From positions 744,001 through 808,000 of the forward strand of contig NZ_JAGMUO010000065.1 of assembly GCF_019049325.1 (NCBI RefSeq): a stretch of 64,000 nt of DNA, given 5' to 3'. The notes under the pieces are model-generated. The model worked only from the letters and a program-made list of their open reading frames with translations. It did not search any database and was not told the DNA's origin. Positions 41,308 to 49,932 of the stretch are shown in pieces. This stretch comes from Streptomyces sp. AC512_CC834. GTDB lineage: Bacteria > Actinomycetota > Actinomycetes > Streptomycetales > Streptomycetaceae. A program made the translations under genes and the position numbers. The stretch's first letter is position 1. Every line of letters begins with the position of its first letter.

Positions 41308-42258
41308 TCACGGCCCCTCCTGTCGCCTCGCGGCCCACAGGCTTGTCGCCGTGGTGACGGCGAGGACCAGCACGATGAAGCCGAGCGAGAACGGGATGCC
41401 GATCTCCGGCACGTGCACGCCGGATTCGTGCAGGGCGTGCAGCACCAGCTTGACGCCGATGAAGCCCAGGATGACCGACAGGCCGTAGGAGAGGTGAACC
41501 AGCTTCCTCAGCAGGCCGCCGATCAGGAAGTAGAGCTGCCGCAGGCCCATCAGGGCGAACGCGTTGGCCGTGAACACGATGTACGGGTCCTGGGTCAGCC
41601 CGTAGATGGCGGGGATGGAGTCCAGGGCGAACAGGATGTCGGTGAACCCGATGGCGAGCATCACGACCAGCATCGGGGTCATGACGCGCTTGCCGTTCTG
41701 CTCGACCCACAGCTTGGTGCCGTGGTAGCGGTCGGCGACGCCGAAGCGGCGCTCGATCGACTTCAGCAGCTTGTTCTCCTCGTACTCCTTGTCGTGCTCG
41801 TCCTTGCGGGCGTCCTGGATCAGTTTCCAGGCGGTCCAGATCAGGAAGGCACCGAAGAGGTAGAACACCCAGGAGAAGGCGGAGATGATCGCCGCGCCCG
41901 CCGCGATGAACGCGGCGCGCAGCACCAGGGCGATCAGGACGCCGATCATCAGCACCCGCTGCTGGTACTGCGAGGGCACCGCGAACTTCGCCATGATCAG
42001 GACGAAGACGAACAGGTTGTCGACGCTGAGCGACTTCTCGGTGATGTAGCCGGCGAAGAACTCGCCGCCGGGCCCGCCGCCGCCGGCCACGAGCAGTCCC
42101 ACGCCGAACAGACAGGCCAGGACCACCCAGACGGCCGTCCAGATCCCGGCCTCCTTGACGGACACGTCGTGCGGCTTGCGCCCGATGAAGAAGTCGGCGG
42201 CGACGAGGACGCACAGGCCCGCGACGGTCAGCAGCCAGGTGCTGAGAGAGACGTCCAC
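41308..42258 (-). CDS. TerC family integral membrane protein
   Basis: TerC/Alx-type membrane protein of 316 residues with about eight hydrophobic segments and the two conserved acidic motifs: EKSLSVDNLFVF in the first half and GFTDILFALDSIPA in the second. A charged cytoplasmic loop (about 135-175, DEHDKEYEENKLLKSIERR in part) separates them. Members export manganese or confer tellurite resistance. A GTG start at 42258 with GAGGAG upstream is preferred over an in-frame ATG at 42363. Confidence 0.9.
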   Translation of the reverse strand: MDVSLSTWLLTVAGLCVLVAADFFIGRKPHDVSVKEAGIWTAVWVVLACLFGVGLLVAGGGGPGGEFFAGYITEKSLSVDNLFVFVLIMAKFAVPSQYQQRVLMIGVLIALVLRAAFIAAGAAIISAFSWVFYLFGAFLIWTAWKLIQDARKDEHDKEYEENKLLKSIERRFGVADRYHGTKLWVEQNGKRVMTPMLVVMLAIGFTDILFALDSIPAIYGLTQDPYIVFTANAFALMGLRQLYFLIGGLLRKLVHLSYGLSVILGFIGVKLVLHALHESGVHVPEIGIPFSLGFIVLVLAVTTATSLWAARRQEGP

Positions 42259-42376
42259 CGGTGCTCCTCGGGTGCGGATGCGGGCGTGGGGAAGCAGGAC
42301 CGCGTACAGGTTCTTGGTCAGGGTGTTTCCGGGGAGCGGCCACGGCAACCCGGCGGCTTCCATAAGCCGGCCGGGC

Positions 42377-43396
42377 TCAGCTCGCCCAGTCCAGCAGCCG
42401 TTCCCGGGTCTCGGGGGCGCGCAGTTGGGCGAGGGAGGCCTTCTCCAACTGGCGGACGCGTTCGCGGGTGAGGCCCACGTGCTGGGCGACCTGGTGCAGG
42501 GTGCGCGGGCGGCCGTCGTGCAGGCCGTAACGCAGGCTGAGGATCAGGGCCTCGCGGGGTGCGAGGGTGCCGACGGCCTCACGCAGTTCCGCCGCGAGCG
42601 CCTGGAACTCGGCGACCTCCGGAGCGCGCAGCACCTCGGTGTCGGGGATGAGGTCGCCGACGACGGTCTCGCCGGTCTCGTCCACCGGGGTGTCCAGGCT
42701 GACCGCGTCCCGTCCGACCCGCCGCAGCCAGACGACCTTGTCCCCGTCGATGCCGCTCTCGGCGGCGACCTCCTCGGTGGTCGGCTCGCGGTCGAGGCTC
42801 ACGCGGAGTCCGCGTTCGACCTTGGCGAGCTTCTGGAGCTGTTCGACGACGTGGATCGGCAGCCGTACCGTGCGCGCGTGGGTGGCCAGGCCCCGTTCGA
42901 TGGCCTGGCGGATCCACCAGGTGGCGTACGTGGAGAACTTGAAGCCCTTGGTGTGGTCGAACTTCTCGACGGCGCGGATCAGCCCGAGGTTGCCCTCCTG
43001 GATGACGTCGAGGAGAGGCAGCCCGCGGTGGGCGTGGCGCTTGGCCATCGACACCACGAGCCGCAGGTTGGCCCGCACCATGTGGTCCTTGGCCTCCCGG
43101 CCGTCGTGGACGGTCTCCTCCAGTGCGCGACGCCGGCCGGGCGTCGGGGCGGGTTCGCCGGTGTCGGCCGTCTCCAGTTCCTCCCTGGCCCGGACACCGG
43201 CCTCGATGCGGGTCGCCAGCCGCACCTCGTCCTCGGCGGTCAGCAGGGGCGTCGCACCGATCTGGGTCAGGTACTGGCCGAGCAGGTCGGGTTCCTCGTC
43301 GGGTTCGGGGATCCGGCTGCGCAGGCGCGCGGTACGGGTGGTGGCGCGGCGGTCCTCCCCGGAGCCCGCCGCGGGCGTTCGTGCCGGGGGAGCCAT
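42377..43396 (-). CDS. group 2 sigma-70 factor (RpoD/HrdD-like)
   Basis: Sigma factor of 339 residues with regions 1.2 (DLLGQYLTQIGATPLLTAEDE), 2 (RLVVSMAKRHAHRGLPLLDVIQEGNLGLIRAVEKFD split, then STYATWWIRQAI), 3 and 4 (LRYGLHDG, then VGLTRERVRQLE). It lacks the long acidic N-terminus of the primary HrdB, so it is a dispensable RpoD-like sigma factor of the HrdA/C/D kind. GGAGGAAG precedes the ATG. Confidence 0.92.
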   Translation of the reverse strand: MAPPARTPAAGSGEDRRATTRTARLRSRIPEPDEEPDLLGQYLTQIGATPLLTAEDEVRLATRIEAGVRAREELETADTGEPAPTPGRRRALEETVHDGREAKDHMVRANLRLVVSMAKRHAHRGLPLLDVIQEGNLGLIRAVEKFDHTKGFKFSTYATWWIRQAIERGLATHARTVRLPIHVVEQLQKLAKVERGLRVSLDREPTTEEVAAESGIDGDKVVWLRRVGRDAVSLDTPVDETGETVVGDLIPDTEVLRAPEVAEFQALAAELREAVGTLAPREALILSLRYGLHDGRPRTLHQVAQHVGLTRERVRQLEKASLAQLRAPETRERLLDWAS

Positions 43397-43477
43397 CTCG
43401 CTTCCTCCGTCCCCTTGCTCGGGTTCCTGGGGTTTCTCGGGTTCCTCGGGTCGTCGGGGTGTTCGGGGTCGTCGGGG

Positions 43478-43846
43478 TCATCGGGGTCCGGGGGGCTCGG
43501 AGGGGCGCGGGCCGGCGCTGCCTCGTTCCGTGCGCAGCCGTCCGATCACCACCAGCAGGTCGGCCGCGGCCAGCAGGGCGAGCGCCCCGCACACGACGGC
43601 GACGACCACGAGCATGCCGCGGCCCGGGCTTTCGCCGGAGCCGGTGCCGGCGGCCCAGACGCCGAAGAACACGGCCCCCGCGACGAACACCGGCAGGAAG
43701 ACGGCCGAGAGCAGCAGCCGCATCCGCAGCGCGCTCTGCGCGCGGACCGGTTCGGTGCCGGTGCGCGGGGAGCGGCGGCCGACCGCGCCGGACCGCGTAC
43801 GCGGGGCGGGTTCCGTGGCCCAGTGCGGGCGGTGTCGGTCGCTCAT
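43478..43846 (-). CDS. small two-helix membrane protein
   Basis: A 122-residue protein with a basic N-terminal tail (1-40), two transmembrane helices (about 43-66 and 78-100) and a Pro/Arg-rich C-terminus. No domain recognised. It lies in a run of minus-strand genes with the sigma factor and the CBS protein. The 80 bp downstream (43397-43477) consists of TCGGGG-type low-complexity words. Confidence 0.75.
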   Translation of the reverse strand: MSDRHRPHWATEPAPRTRSGAVGRRSPRTGTEPVRAQSALRMRLLLSAVFLPVFVAGAVFFGVWAAGTGSGESPGRGMLVVVAVVCGALALLAAADLLVVIGRLRTERGSAGPRPSEPPGPR

Positions 43847-43886
43847 GCTGTTCCTCCCCGACGATCGGGGTGTCAGTGGCCGTGTG

Positions 43887-44312
43887 TCAGTGGTCGGGCA
43901 CGGCCCGGCTGATGTCCGCGAGCGCGGAGTGCGGGTCGTCGGTGGCGGCGAGGTCGCCGAGGGTGACCACGCCGACCGGGACGCCGCCGTGTTCGACGAC
44001 CGGGAGCCGACGGACGGCGTGGCGTCGCATCAGCTCGGCGGCGCGGTCGGTGGTGTCCTCGGGTTCGAGGGTGACGACGGGCGGCGGCGTGCACACCGCG
44101 CCGACCGTGGTGGCGTCGGGGTCCCGGCCGTCGGCGACGCTGCGGAGCACGATGTCACGGTCGGTGAGGACACCGAACAGGTCGCAGTCGTAGGTCACCA
44201 GGACGTCTCCGACGTCCTCCTCGCGCATCAGCCGGGCCGCCCGCGCCACCGTCGTCATGGGCTCGACGGCCACCGCGGCCGGTGACATCACGTCTCGGAC
44301 ATGCCGTGTCAT
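43887..44312 (-). CDS. CBS-domain protein
   Basis: A 141-residue protein consisting of two CBS motifs: VRDVMSPAAVAVEPMTTV ... GVLTDRDIVLR and the second with AVRRLPVVEHGGVPVGVVTLGDLA. The pair forms one Bateman module that binds adenosyl nucleotides. No catalytic domain is attached. These small CBS proteins are common in Streptomyces stress regions. Confidence 0.9.
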   Translation of the reverse strand: MTRHVRDVMSPAAVAVEPMTTVARAARLMREEDVGDVLVTYDCDLFGVLTDRDIVLRSVADGRDPDATTVGAVCTPPPVVTLEPEDTTDRAAELMRRHAVRRLPVVEHGGVPVGVVTLGDLAATDDPHSALADISRAVPDH

Positions 44313-44400
44313 GGTCTCGCCTCCCGGAGTGTCGGTACGGGGTCGGGTGCGGCCCGCGTAGCCCGCACCCGGACCGGTAAACCGTTCCGCGACGAGCGGC

Positions 44401-44835
44401 TCAGCCCAGGTCGATCAGCGCCAGGCCGATGTCGGGACGGTGGGTCTTGGCCAGCTCGGCCGGGCTGTCCCGTACGACGACCTCCAGCGTCGGCCAGACC
44501 CGGCCGGACAGCAGGTGACCGCCGCGGGTGGAGCCGTCGGACAGGCCCAGTACGGCGTGCAGGTGCGGGACCGGTCCGGCGTCGGCGACGGCGATGTCCC
44601 CGATGAGGGAGAGCACCTCGCACTGCTCGTCCACCGGGATGTGCCGGTAGTCCTTGGCCTGCCGGTCGAACCAGCCGACGACTGCATCCGAGAGGGCGCC
44701 CACGGCGGTCACCTGGGAGGCTCCGAGCGACCGGTCACGGGCAAAGCCGGTGAGTTCGGCGACCGGGTCCTCGCCGGGGTCGAGCACCACCACGTACACC
44801 GCGGACGGACCGTCCTGGACCTGCTGCCACTTCAT
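44401..44835 (-). CDS. PPC (DUF296) domain protein
   Basis: A 144-residue protein that is essentially one PPC domain, as found alone in prokaryotes and fused to AT-hooks in plants. It shows the YVVVLDPGEDPVAELTGFA start, GASQVTAVGALSDAVVGWFD core and PHLHAVLGLSDGSTRGGHL with the characteristic histidines. Forms trimers in known structures; a DNA-related or metal-binding role is proposed for the family. ATG at 44835. Confidence 0.85.
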   Translation of the reverse strand: MKWQQVQDGPSAVYVVVLDPGEDPVAELTGFARDRSLGASQVTAVGALSDAVVGWFDRQAKDYRHIPVDEQCEVLSLIGDIAVADAGPVPHLHAVLGLSDGSTRGGHLLSGRVWPTLEVVVRDSPAELAKTHRPDIGLALIDLG

Positions 44836-44874
44836 GGACCGGCGGGTACCCGGCGCGGGCCGGTGCAACCCCGG

Positions 44875-45687
44875 TCAGCGTGCCGCCGCGGGACCCTCGG
44901 CGGGACGAGCGGCGGGACCCGCCGCGAGGTCCGCCTCCAGTGCCCGTGCCGCCGCGTCGAGCGTCGCGACCAGGGAGGGCAGGCGGTGCGGGTCGTAGCG
45001 CACGCTCGGCATCGACACCGACAGGCCGGCCACCGCCCGGCCGTGCTCGTCGCGCACGGGGACGCCCACCGCCACCAGCCCCCGCTCGGAGCGCTCCTGG
45101 TTCACGGCGAAGCCGCTGCGGCCCACGCGCTCCAGCTCGGTCCGGAGCACACCGAGGTCGGGGAGGTCGCCTGGCCGGTCACGGTAGCGCTCCGGCGCGT
45201 ACACGTCGGCCAGCTCCTCCTCGCTCAGCTCGGCGAGCAGCAGGAGCCCGGTCGTGGTGCGGTGGGCGGGGAAGACCATGCCCTCGCGGGAGCCGACCCG
45301 CAGTGCCTGGGTGCACTCCTCGCTCGCGATGAAGCGGGCGGTGTCGCGGGTGCGGATGGTCAGGTTCGTCGTCTCGTTCAGGAGGTCGACGACGCGGTGC
45401 AGATGGGGCAGGGCGGCGGTGCGCAGCGTCGAGACCTGGGAGCGGGAGTGCGCGGCCAGTTCCAGGACGGGTCCCGCGTGGTAGACGCGGTGGTCGTCCC
45501 GTACGGCGAAGTCCCGGTAGACCAGCATGGCCAGCAGGCGGTGCGCGGTCGACCGGGCCACGCCCAGCCGGTCGGCGACCTCCGAGACGGTCAGCGCGCC
45601 CTCGAGCTGGAGCATCGTGGCGGCGCGCAGGGCGTGGTCGACGCTGGTGATGGCGTAGGCAGGCGGGTTCTTGAGCGGCTTGTCCAA
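44875..45687 (-). CDS. IclR family regulator of the gentisate cluster
   Basis: IclR-type regulator of about 270 residues. HTH LTVSEVADRLGVARSTAHRLLAMLVY at about 33-58, then the GAF-like effector domain. No good ATG exists in the region; a TTG at 45687 preceded by GGGGG is the best start but remains uncertain. It is divergent from the gentisate dioxygenase and a perfect palindrome lies between, so it most likely controls the 3-hydroxybenzoate/gentisate operon in response to an aromatic acid. Confidence 0.87.
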   Translation of the reverse strand: MDKPLKNPPAYAITSVDHALRAATMLQLEGALTVSEVADRLGVARSTAHRLLAMLVYRDFAVRDDHRVYHAGPVLELAAHSRSQVSTLRTAALPHLHRVVDLLNETTNLTIRTRDTARFIASEECTQALRVGSREGMVFPAHRTTTGLLLLAELSEEELADVYAPERYRDRPGDLPDLGVLRTELERVGRSGFAVNQERSERGLVAVGVPVRDEHGRAVAGLSVSMPSVRYDPHRLPSLVATLDAAARALEADLAAGPAARPAEGPAAAR

Positions 45688-45724
45688 CGGGCCCCCATGG
45701 TCGGGATCCAAGGGTGCGATCCGG

Positions 45725-45743
45725 GATTCTGCTCTCCAGAATC
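45725..45743. promoter_or_regulatory. perfect 7-5-7 palindrome, probable IclR operator
   Basis: GATTCTG-CTCTC-CAGAATC lies between the divergent IclR and gentisate dioxygenase genes, about 40 bp from each start. The length and A/T-rich arms suit IclR-type operators. Confidence 0.65.
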
Positions 45744-45781
45744 TACATGTCCTTCCTGCGGATCGGAGACACGCTGAGCCG

Positions 45782-46996
45782 GTGACTTCCTCCATCGCTT
45801 CAGAGACCGTCGCTGCAGAGACCGTCGCTTCAGAGGCCGACTCCTCAGGCACCGTCACGGACTCCTCCCCCGTCCGGCTCCGGGCCGTCGCCGCGGCGGA
45901 CCAGCCCGAGGTCACCCCGGCGCTCGAGCAACTGTACCGGGGCTTCGAGCAGGAACTGCTCGTGCCGCTGTGGACCGAGATCGGCGACCTCATGCCCGCT
46001 CACCCGCGCTCCCGCGCCGTGCCGCACCTGTGGCGCTGGGAGCGGCTGCGCGAGCTGGCCGCGCGGGCCGGCGGCATCGTGCCGGTCGGGCGCGGCGGTG
46101 AGCGCCGGGCCATCGCGCTGGCCAACCCGTCGCTGGGCGGGCGGCCGTTCGCCACGCCGACGCTGTGGGCGGCGATCCAGTACCTGATGCCGGGCGAGGA
46201 CGCGCCCGAGCACCGGCACACCCAGCACGCGTTCCGCTTCGTCGTCGAGGGCGAGGGCGTGTGGACGGTCGTCGGCGGTGATCCGGTCGCCATGCGGCGC
46301 GGGGACTTCCTGCCGCAGGCCGGCTGGAACTGGCACGCCCACCACAACGCCACCGCCGAGCCGATGGCCTGGATCGACGGTCTGGACATCCCGTTCCAGT
46401 ACGTCACCGAGGCCCAGTTCTTCGAGTTCGGCCGCGACGAGATCAGCGACGCCGAGCGCGTCACCCCCGAGCGGTCGCGGGCCGAGCGGCTGTGGGGCCA
46501 CCCGGGGCTGCGTCCCGTCTCCGCGGGTGCGACCGGCCCCGGCTCCCCGCTGCTCGCCTACCGCTGGGAGCACACGGACCGGGCGCTGGCCGACCAGCTC
46601 GCCCTGGAGGCCGAGGGGTACGGCGGCACCGTCGGGCCCGGTCACGCGGCCGTGCGGTTCAGCGATCCGGCGTCCGGGGCCGACGTGCTGCCCACCATCC
46701 GTGCCGAGATGCACCGGCTGGCGCGCGGCGCCGAGACCGCGCCGGTGCGCGAGACCGGTTCGTCGGTGTACCAGGTCTTCGACGGCTCCGGCACCGTCAC
46801 CGTCGGCGCCGCCTCGTGGTCGGTGACCCGCGGCGACCTGTTCGTCGTCCCGTCCTGGCAGCCGTTCTCGGTGCGTTCCGAGGCCGGTGCCACCGACTCC
46901 GACTCCGGCGCCCTCGACCTGTTCCGTTTCAGCGATTCCCCGGTCTTCGAGGCACTGCGCCTGGACCGCACCCATGTGGAAGGACCCACCCGATGA
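45782..46996 (+). CDS. gentisate 1,2-dioxygenase
   Basis: Bicupin ring-cleaving dioxygenase of 404 residues. The iron-binding cupin motif is APEHRHTQHAFRFVVEG with the second histidine in WNWHAHHNATAEPMAWIDGLD; a second cupin domain occupies the C-terminal third. It converts gentisate to maleylpyruvate. The N-terminal 35 residues contain a 15-bp repeat coding ASETV-AAETV-ASEAD (45797-45841), so the protein may really start further in. First gene of the plus-strand gentisate operon. Confidence 0.9.
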   Translation: MTSSIASETVAAETVASEADSSGTVTDSSPVRLRAVAAADQPEVTPALEQLYRGFEQELLVPLWTEIGDLMPAHPRSRAVPHLWRWERLRELAARAGGIVPVGRGGERRAIALANPSLGGRPFATPTLWAAIQYLMPGEDAPEHRHTQHAFRFVVEGEGVWTVVGGDPVAMRRGDFLPQAGWNWHAHHNATAEPMAWIDGLDIPFQYVTEAQFFEFGRDEISDAERVTPERSRAERLWGHPGLRPVSAGATGPGSPLLAYRWEHTDRALADQLALEAEGYGGTVGPGHAAVRFSDPASGADVLPTIRAEMHRLARGAETAPVRETGSSVYQVFDGSGTVTVGAASWSVTRGDLFVVPSWQPFSVRSEAGATDSDSGALDLFRFSDSPVFEALRLDRTHVEGPTR

Positions 46997-47850
46997 AGCT
47001 CGCCACCCTCCGTGTCGACGGCGCCACCCGCGCCGTGAAGCTGGACGGCGACGTCCTGGTCGACCTCGGCGCACCGGACGTCGGCGCCCTGCTGGAGCGG
47101 GACGGCTGGGCCGAGCGGGCCGCCGCGGCCTCCGCGACGACGGGGACGACAGGGACGACGTACGCCGTCGAGGGCGCCGACCTCGCGCCCGTGGTCCCCC
47201 GCCCGTCCAAGGTGGTGTGCGTGGGCCTCAACTACCGCAACCACATCCAGGAGATGGGCCGGGAACTGCCCGAACACCCCACCCTGTTCGCCAAGTTCGC
47301 CGACGCGCTGATCGGCGCCCGCGACGACATCGCGCGGCCCGCGGAGACCGACGCGTTCGACTGGGAGGTCGAACTGGCGGTGGTCGTCGGCGCCCCGGTG
47401 CGCCGCGCGAAGGGGGCTGGGGCGGAGGCGGCGATCGCCGGTTTCACCGTCCTCAACGACATCACCTGCCGGGACTGGCAGTTCCGCACCCGTGAGTGGC
47501 TCCAGGGCAAGATGTGGGACTCCAGCACGCCGGTCGGCCCCTACCTGGTCACCCCGGACGAGCTGCCCGGCGGTGTCCGTCCGGCGCTCGACGTCCGGCT
47601 GAGCGTGGACGGCGAGGTCATGCAGTCCGACTCCACGGCCGACCTGCTCTTCGACCCGGTGCACCTGGTGGAGTACGTCTCGACGGTCGTAAGGCTGAAC
47701 CCGGGGGACGTCATCGCCACCGGCACCCCCGGCGGTGTGGGGCACGCGCGCAGGCCCGAGCGCTATCTGCTGGGCGGCGAGACGGTCGTCGCCGAGATCG
47801 ACGGCATCGGGCGGCTGGAGAACCGCGTCGTCAAGGAGAAGTCCGCCTGA
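46993..47850 (+). CDS. fumarylpyruvate hydrolase (FAH family)
   Basis: Fumarylacetoacetate hydrolase-fold protein of 285 residues. Metal-binding EVELAVVVG and the VGLNYRNHIQEM and GTPGGVGHARRPERYL segments are conserved. In the gentisate pathway such enzymes cleave fumarylpyruvate to fumarate and pyruvate. It overlaps the dioxygenase by 4 bp (ATGA) and the isomerase by one base (TGATG). HsaE belongs to the same superfamily, but the context fits gentisate. Confidence 0.9.
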   Translation: MKLATLRVDGATRAVKLDGDVLVDLGAPDVGALLERDGWAERAAAASATTGTTGTTYAVEGADLAPVVPRPSKVVCVGLNYRNHIQEMGRELPEHPTLFAKFADALIGARDDIARPAETDAFDWEVELAVVVGAPVRRAKGAGAEAAIAGFTVLNDITCRDWQFRTREWLQGKMWDSSTPVGPYLVTPDELPGGVRPALDVRLSVDGEVMQSDSTADLLFDPVHLVEYVSTVVRLNPGDVIATGTPGGVGHARRPERYLLGGETVVAEIDGIGRLENRVVKEKSA

Positions 47851-48575
47851 TGTCCCGGATATCTCGGATGTCTCGAACATGCCGGCCGTTCGACGAGACG
47901 CGCGCGTGGGCCCTGCTCGGCACCCGGCTGCTGGCCGGGGCGGCCGACGCCGCGCTGGACGCGCCCAGCGCCCTGCCGGGCTGGACGCGGGGGCACGTCG
48001 TCGCGCACGTCGCCGCCAACGCCGACGCACTGGGCAACCTCGTGCACTGGGCCGCCACCGGTGACAAGACCCCGATGTACGCCTCGCCCGAGGAGCGAGG
48101 GGCCGGGATCGAGAAGGGCGCGCTGCTGCCCGCCGCCGAGCTGCGGGCATGGCTGCGCGACTCGGCGCAGCGGCTGGAGTCGGCGATGGCCGCGCTGGAC
48201 GAGGACCAGTGGCGGGCGCAGGTCGTCACCGCCCAGGGCCGGACGGTGCCCGCGACCGAGCTGCCCTGGATGCGCTCGCGCGAGGTCTGCGTCCACGCCG
48301 TCGACCTGGGCACGGGCGTGTCCTTCGCCGACCTGCCGCCCCGTTTCCTCGCCGCGCTCTGCGAGGACGTCGTGGCCAAGCGCGCCGCGGGCCCCGGCCC
48401 GGCGCTGCTGCTGGCGGCCTCGGACACCGGCGCCCGCTGGGAGCTGCCCGGCGAGGGCGACCCGCTCGAGGTCACCGGACCGCTGGCCGAGCTGACCGCC
48501 CACCTCACCGGGCGGGCGAGCACCCTCACCACCCGCCACGGCGAACCGGCCCCCGCTCTGGGCCCCTGGCTCTGA
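47850..48575 (+). CDS. mycothiol-dependent maleylpyruvate isomerase
   Basis: A 241-residue member of the DinB-like MDMPI family. The metal site is H53 (VAHVAANADAL), E145 and H149 (SREVCVHAVDLG), equivalent to H52, E144 and H148 of the Corynebacterium enzyme. It isomerises maleylpyruvate to fumarylpyruvate using mycothiol, the actinobacterial thiol. The first ten residues are an unusual Ser/Arg-rich start from a short ATCTCGGATGTCTCG-type repeat. AAGGAG is located upstream of the ATG. Confidence 0.9.
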   Translation: MSRISRMSRTCRPFDETRAWALLGTRLLAGAADAALDAPSALPGWTRGHVVAHVAANADALGNLVHWAATGDKTPMYASPEERGAGIEKGALLPAAELRAWLRDSAQRLESAMAALDEDQWRAQVVTAQGRTVPATELPWMRSREVCVHAVDLGTGVSFADLPPRFLAALCEDVVAKRAAGPGPALLLAASDTGARWELPGEGDPLEVTGPLAELTAHLTGRASTLTTRHGEPAPALGPWL

Positions 48576-48606
48576 GCGGAACGGCCCACGACACACGGAA
48601 GTGACC

Positions 48607-49902
48607 ATGAACCCTGCGACACCAGCCACCCCGACATCCACCCCGGGCACCCCGGGCACCCCCGACGTCATCGTCGTCGGCGGCGGCATCGGTGGCCTCA
48701 GTACCGCGTTCGCCCTGACCCGGCAGGGGCTGCGGGTCCGCGTCCTGGAGCGGGCCAAGGAGTTCGGCGAGGTCGGTGCCGGCATCCAGATCGCGCCCAA
48801 CTGCACCCGCATCCTGGACGAGTACGGCCTGCTGGACGAGGCGAAGAGCCTCGGCGTGCTGCCTCAGAACATGGTGATGCGCGACGCGCTCGACGGCCGG
48901 GAGCTGACCCGGCTCGACCTGCGCGACCTGGAGCGGCACTACGGCTTTCCGTACATGGTCATCCACCGCAGCGACCTGCACGGCATCTTCCTGCGCGCCT
49001 GCCGCGCCGCCGGTGTCGAGCTGCTGACCGACCGCACGGTGGTCGCCTACGAGCACACCGGCGCCGGCACCGGCACCGGCGCCCGGGTGCGTCTGGAGGA
49101 CGGCCGCACCGAGGAGGCGCCGCTCGTCGTCGCCGCCGACGGGCTGCACTCGGTGGCCAGGCGTCAGCTCGTCGGTGACGACGTCGTCAGCTCCGACTAC
49201 GTCGCCTACCGCGCCGCCGTCCCGATCGAGGAGGTGCGGGGCAACGGCGTCGCGGAGAAGGACGTCACCGTGCATGTCGGCCCGCGCTGCCACTTCGTGC
49301 AGTACGCGCTGCGCGGCGGGGACATGTTCAACCAGGTCGCCGTGTTCCGGTCGCCGAAGGCCGTGGCGGGCCGGGAGGACTGGGGCACGCCCGACGAGCT
49401 GGACGCCGCGTTCGACGCCACCTGCGACACGGTCCGCAAGGGCATCCCGCTGATGTGGCGGGACCGCTGGTGGCAGATGCTCGACCGGGACCCGGTCGAG
49501 ACGTGGGTGCACGGCAGGATCGCCCTGCTCGGCGACGCCGCGCACCCGCCGCTGCAGTACATGGCGCAGGGCGCGATCATGGCGATCGAGGACGGCTGGG
49601 TGCTCGCCCGGCACATCCGTCGCCACGGCACGTCCGAGGGCCCCGACTGGGACGCCGTGCTCACCGCGTACGAGGCGGTCCGCGTCGAGCACTGCCGCCG
49701 CGTGCAGTCCACCGCCCGTTCCTGGGGCGAGCTGTGGCACCTGGACGGTGCGGAGCGTCTGCGGCGCAACGCGATCATGCGGGACCGGGATCCGTACGAC
49801 TACGGCTTCACGGACTGGGTGTACGGCCCCACCGCGCTGGCTCCCGACGAGGAGCCCGCGATGTTCACGCCGATCCCGCTGGCCTCGGCCCGCCCGCGAT
49901 GA
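48607..49902 (+). CDS. 3-hydroxybenzoate 6-hydroxylase
   Basis: Group A flavin monooxygenase of 431 residues: GxGxxG motif in VIVVGGGIGGLSTA (23-36), the ERAKEFGEVGAGIQIAPN stretch, and GRIALLGDAAHPPLQYMAQGA. It matches 3-hydroxybenzoate 6-hydroxylases, which make gentisate from 3-hydroxybenzoate with NADH. A Thr/Pro-rich leader precedes the FAD domain. The ATG is preceded by GGAAG. It is the last gene of the module, so the four genes together cover 3-hydroxybenzoate to fumarate and pyruvate. Confidence 0.88.
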   Translation: MNPATPATPTSTPGTPGTPDVIVVGGGIGGLSTAFALTRQGLRVRVLERAKEFGEVGAGIQIAPNCTRILDEYGLLDEAKSLGVLPQNMVMRDALDGRELTRLDLRDLERHYGFPYMVIHRSDLHGIFLRACRAAGVELLTDRTVVAYEHTGAGTGTGARVRLEDGRTEEAPLVVAADGLHSVARRQLVGDDVVSSDYVAYRAAVPIEEVRGNGVAEKDVTVHVGPRCHFVQYALRGGDMFNQVAVFRSPKAVAGREDWGTPDELDAAFDATCDTVRKGIPLMWRDRWWQMLDRDPVETWVHGRIALLGDAAHPPLQYMAQGAIMAIEDGWVLARHIRRHGTSEGPDWDAVLTAYEAVRVEHCRRVQSTARSWGELWHLDGAERLRRNAIMRDRDPYDYGFTDWVYGPTALAPDEEPAMFTPIPLASARPR

Positions 49903-49932
49903 CCCCGGCCTCACCGCGTCCCCTCGTCGCGT

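Noticed and set aside
42259..42376. Manganese (yybP-ykoY) riboswitch upstream of TerC
   Set aside because: I could not find the conserved core elements of that riboswitch in the leader.
46993..47850. HsaE (hydroxyhexadienoate hydratase)
   Set aside because: Same superfamily, but it is coupled to gentisate dioxygenase and maleylpyruvate isomerase and has fumarylpyruvate hydrolase-type motifs.
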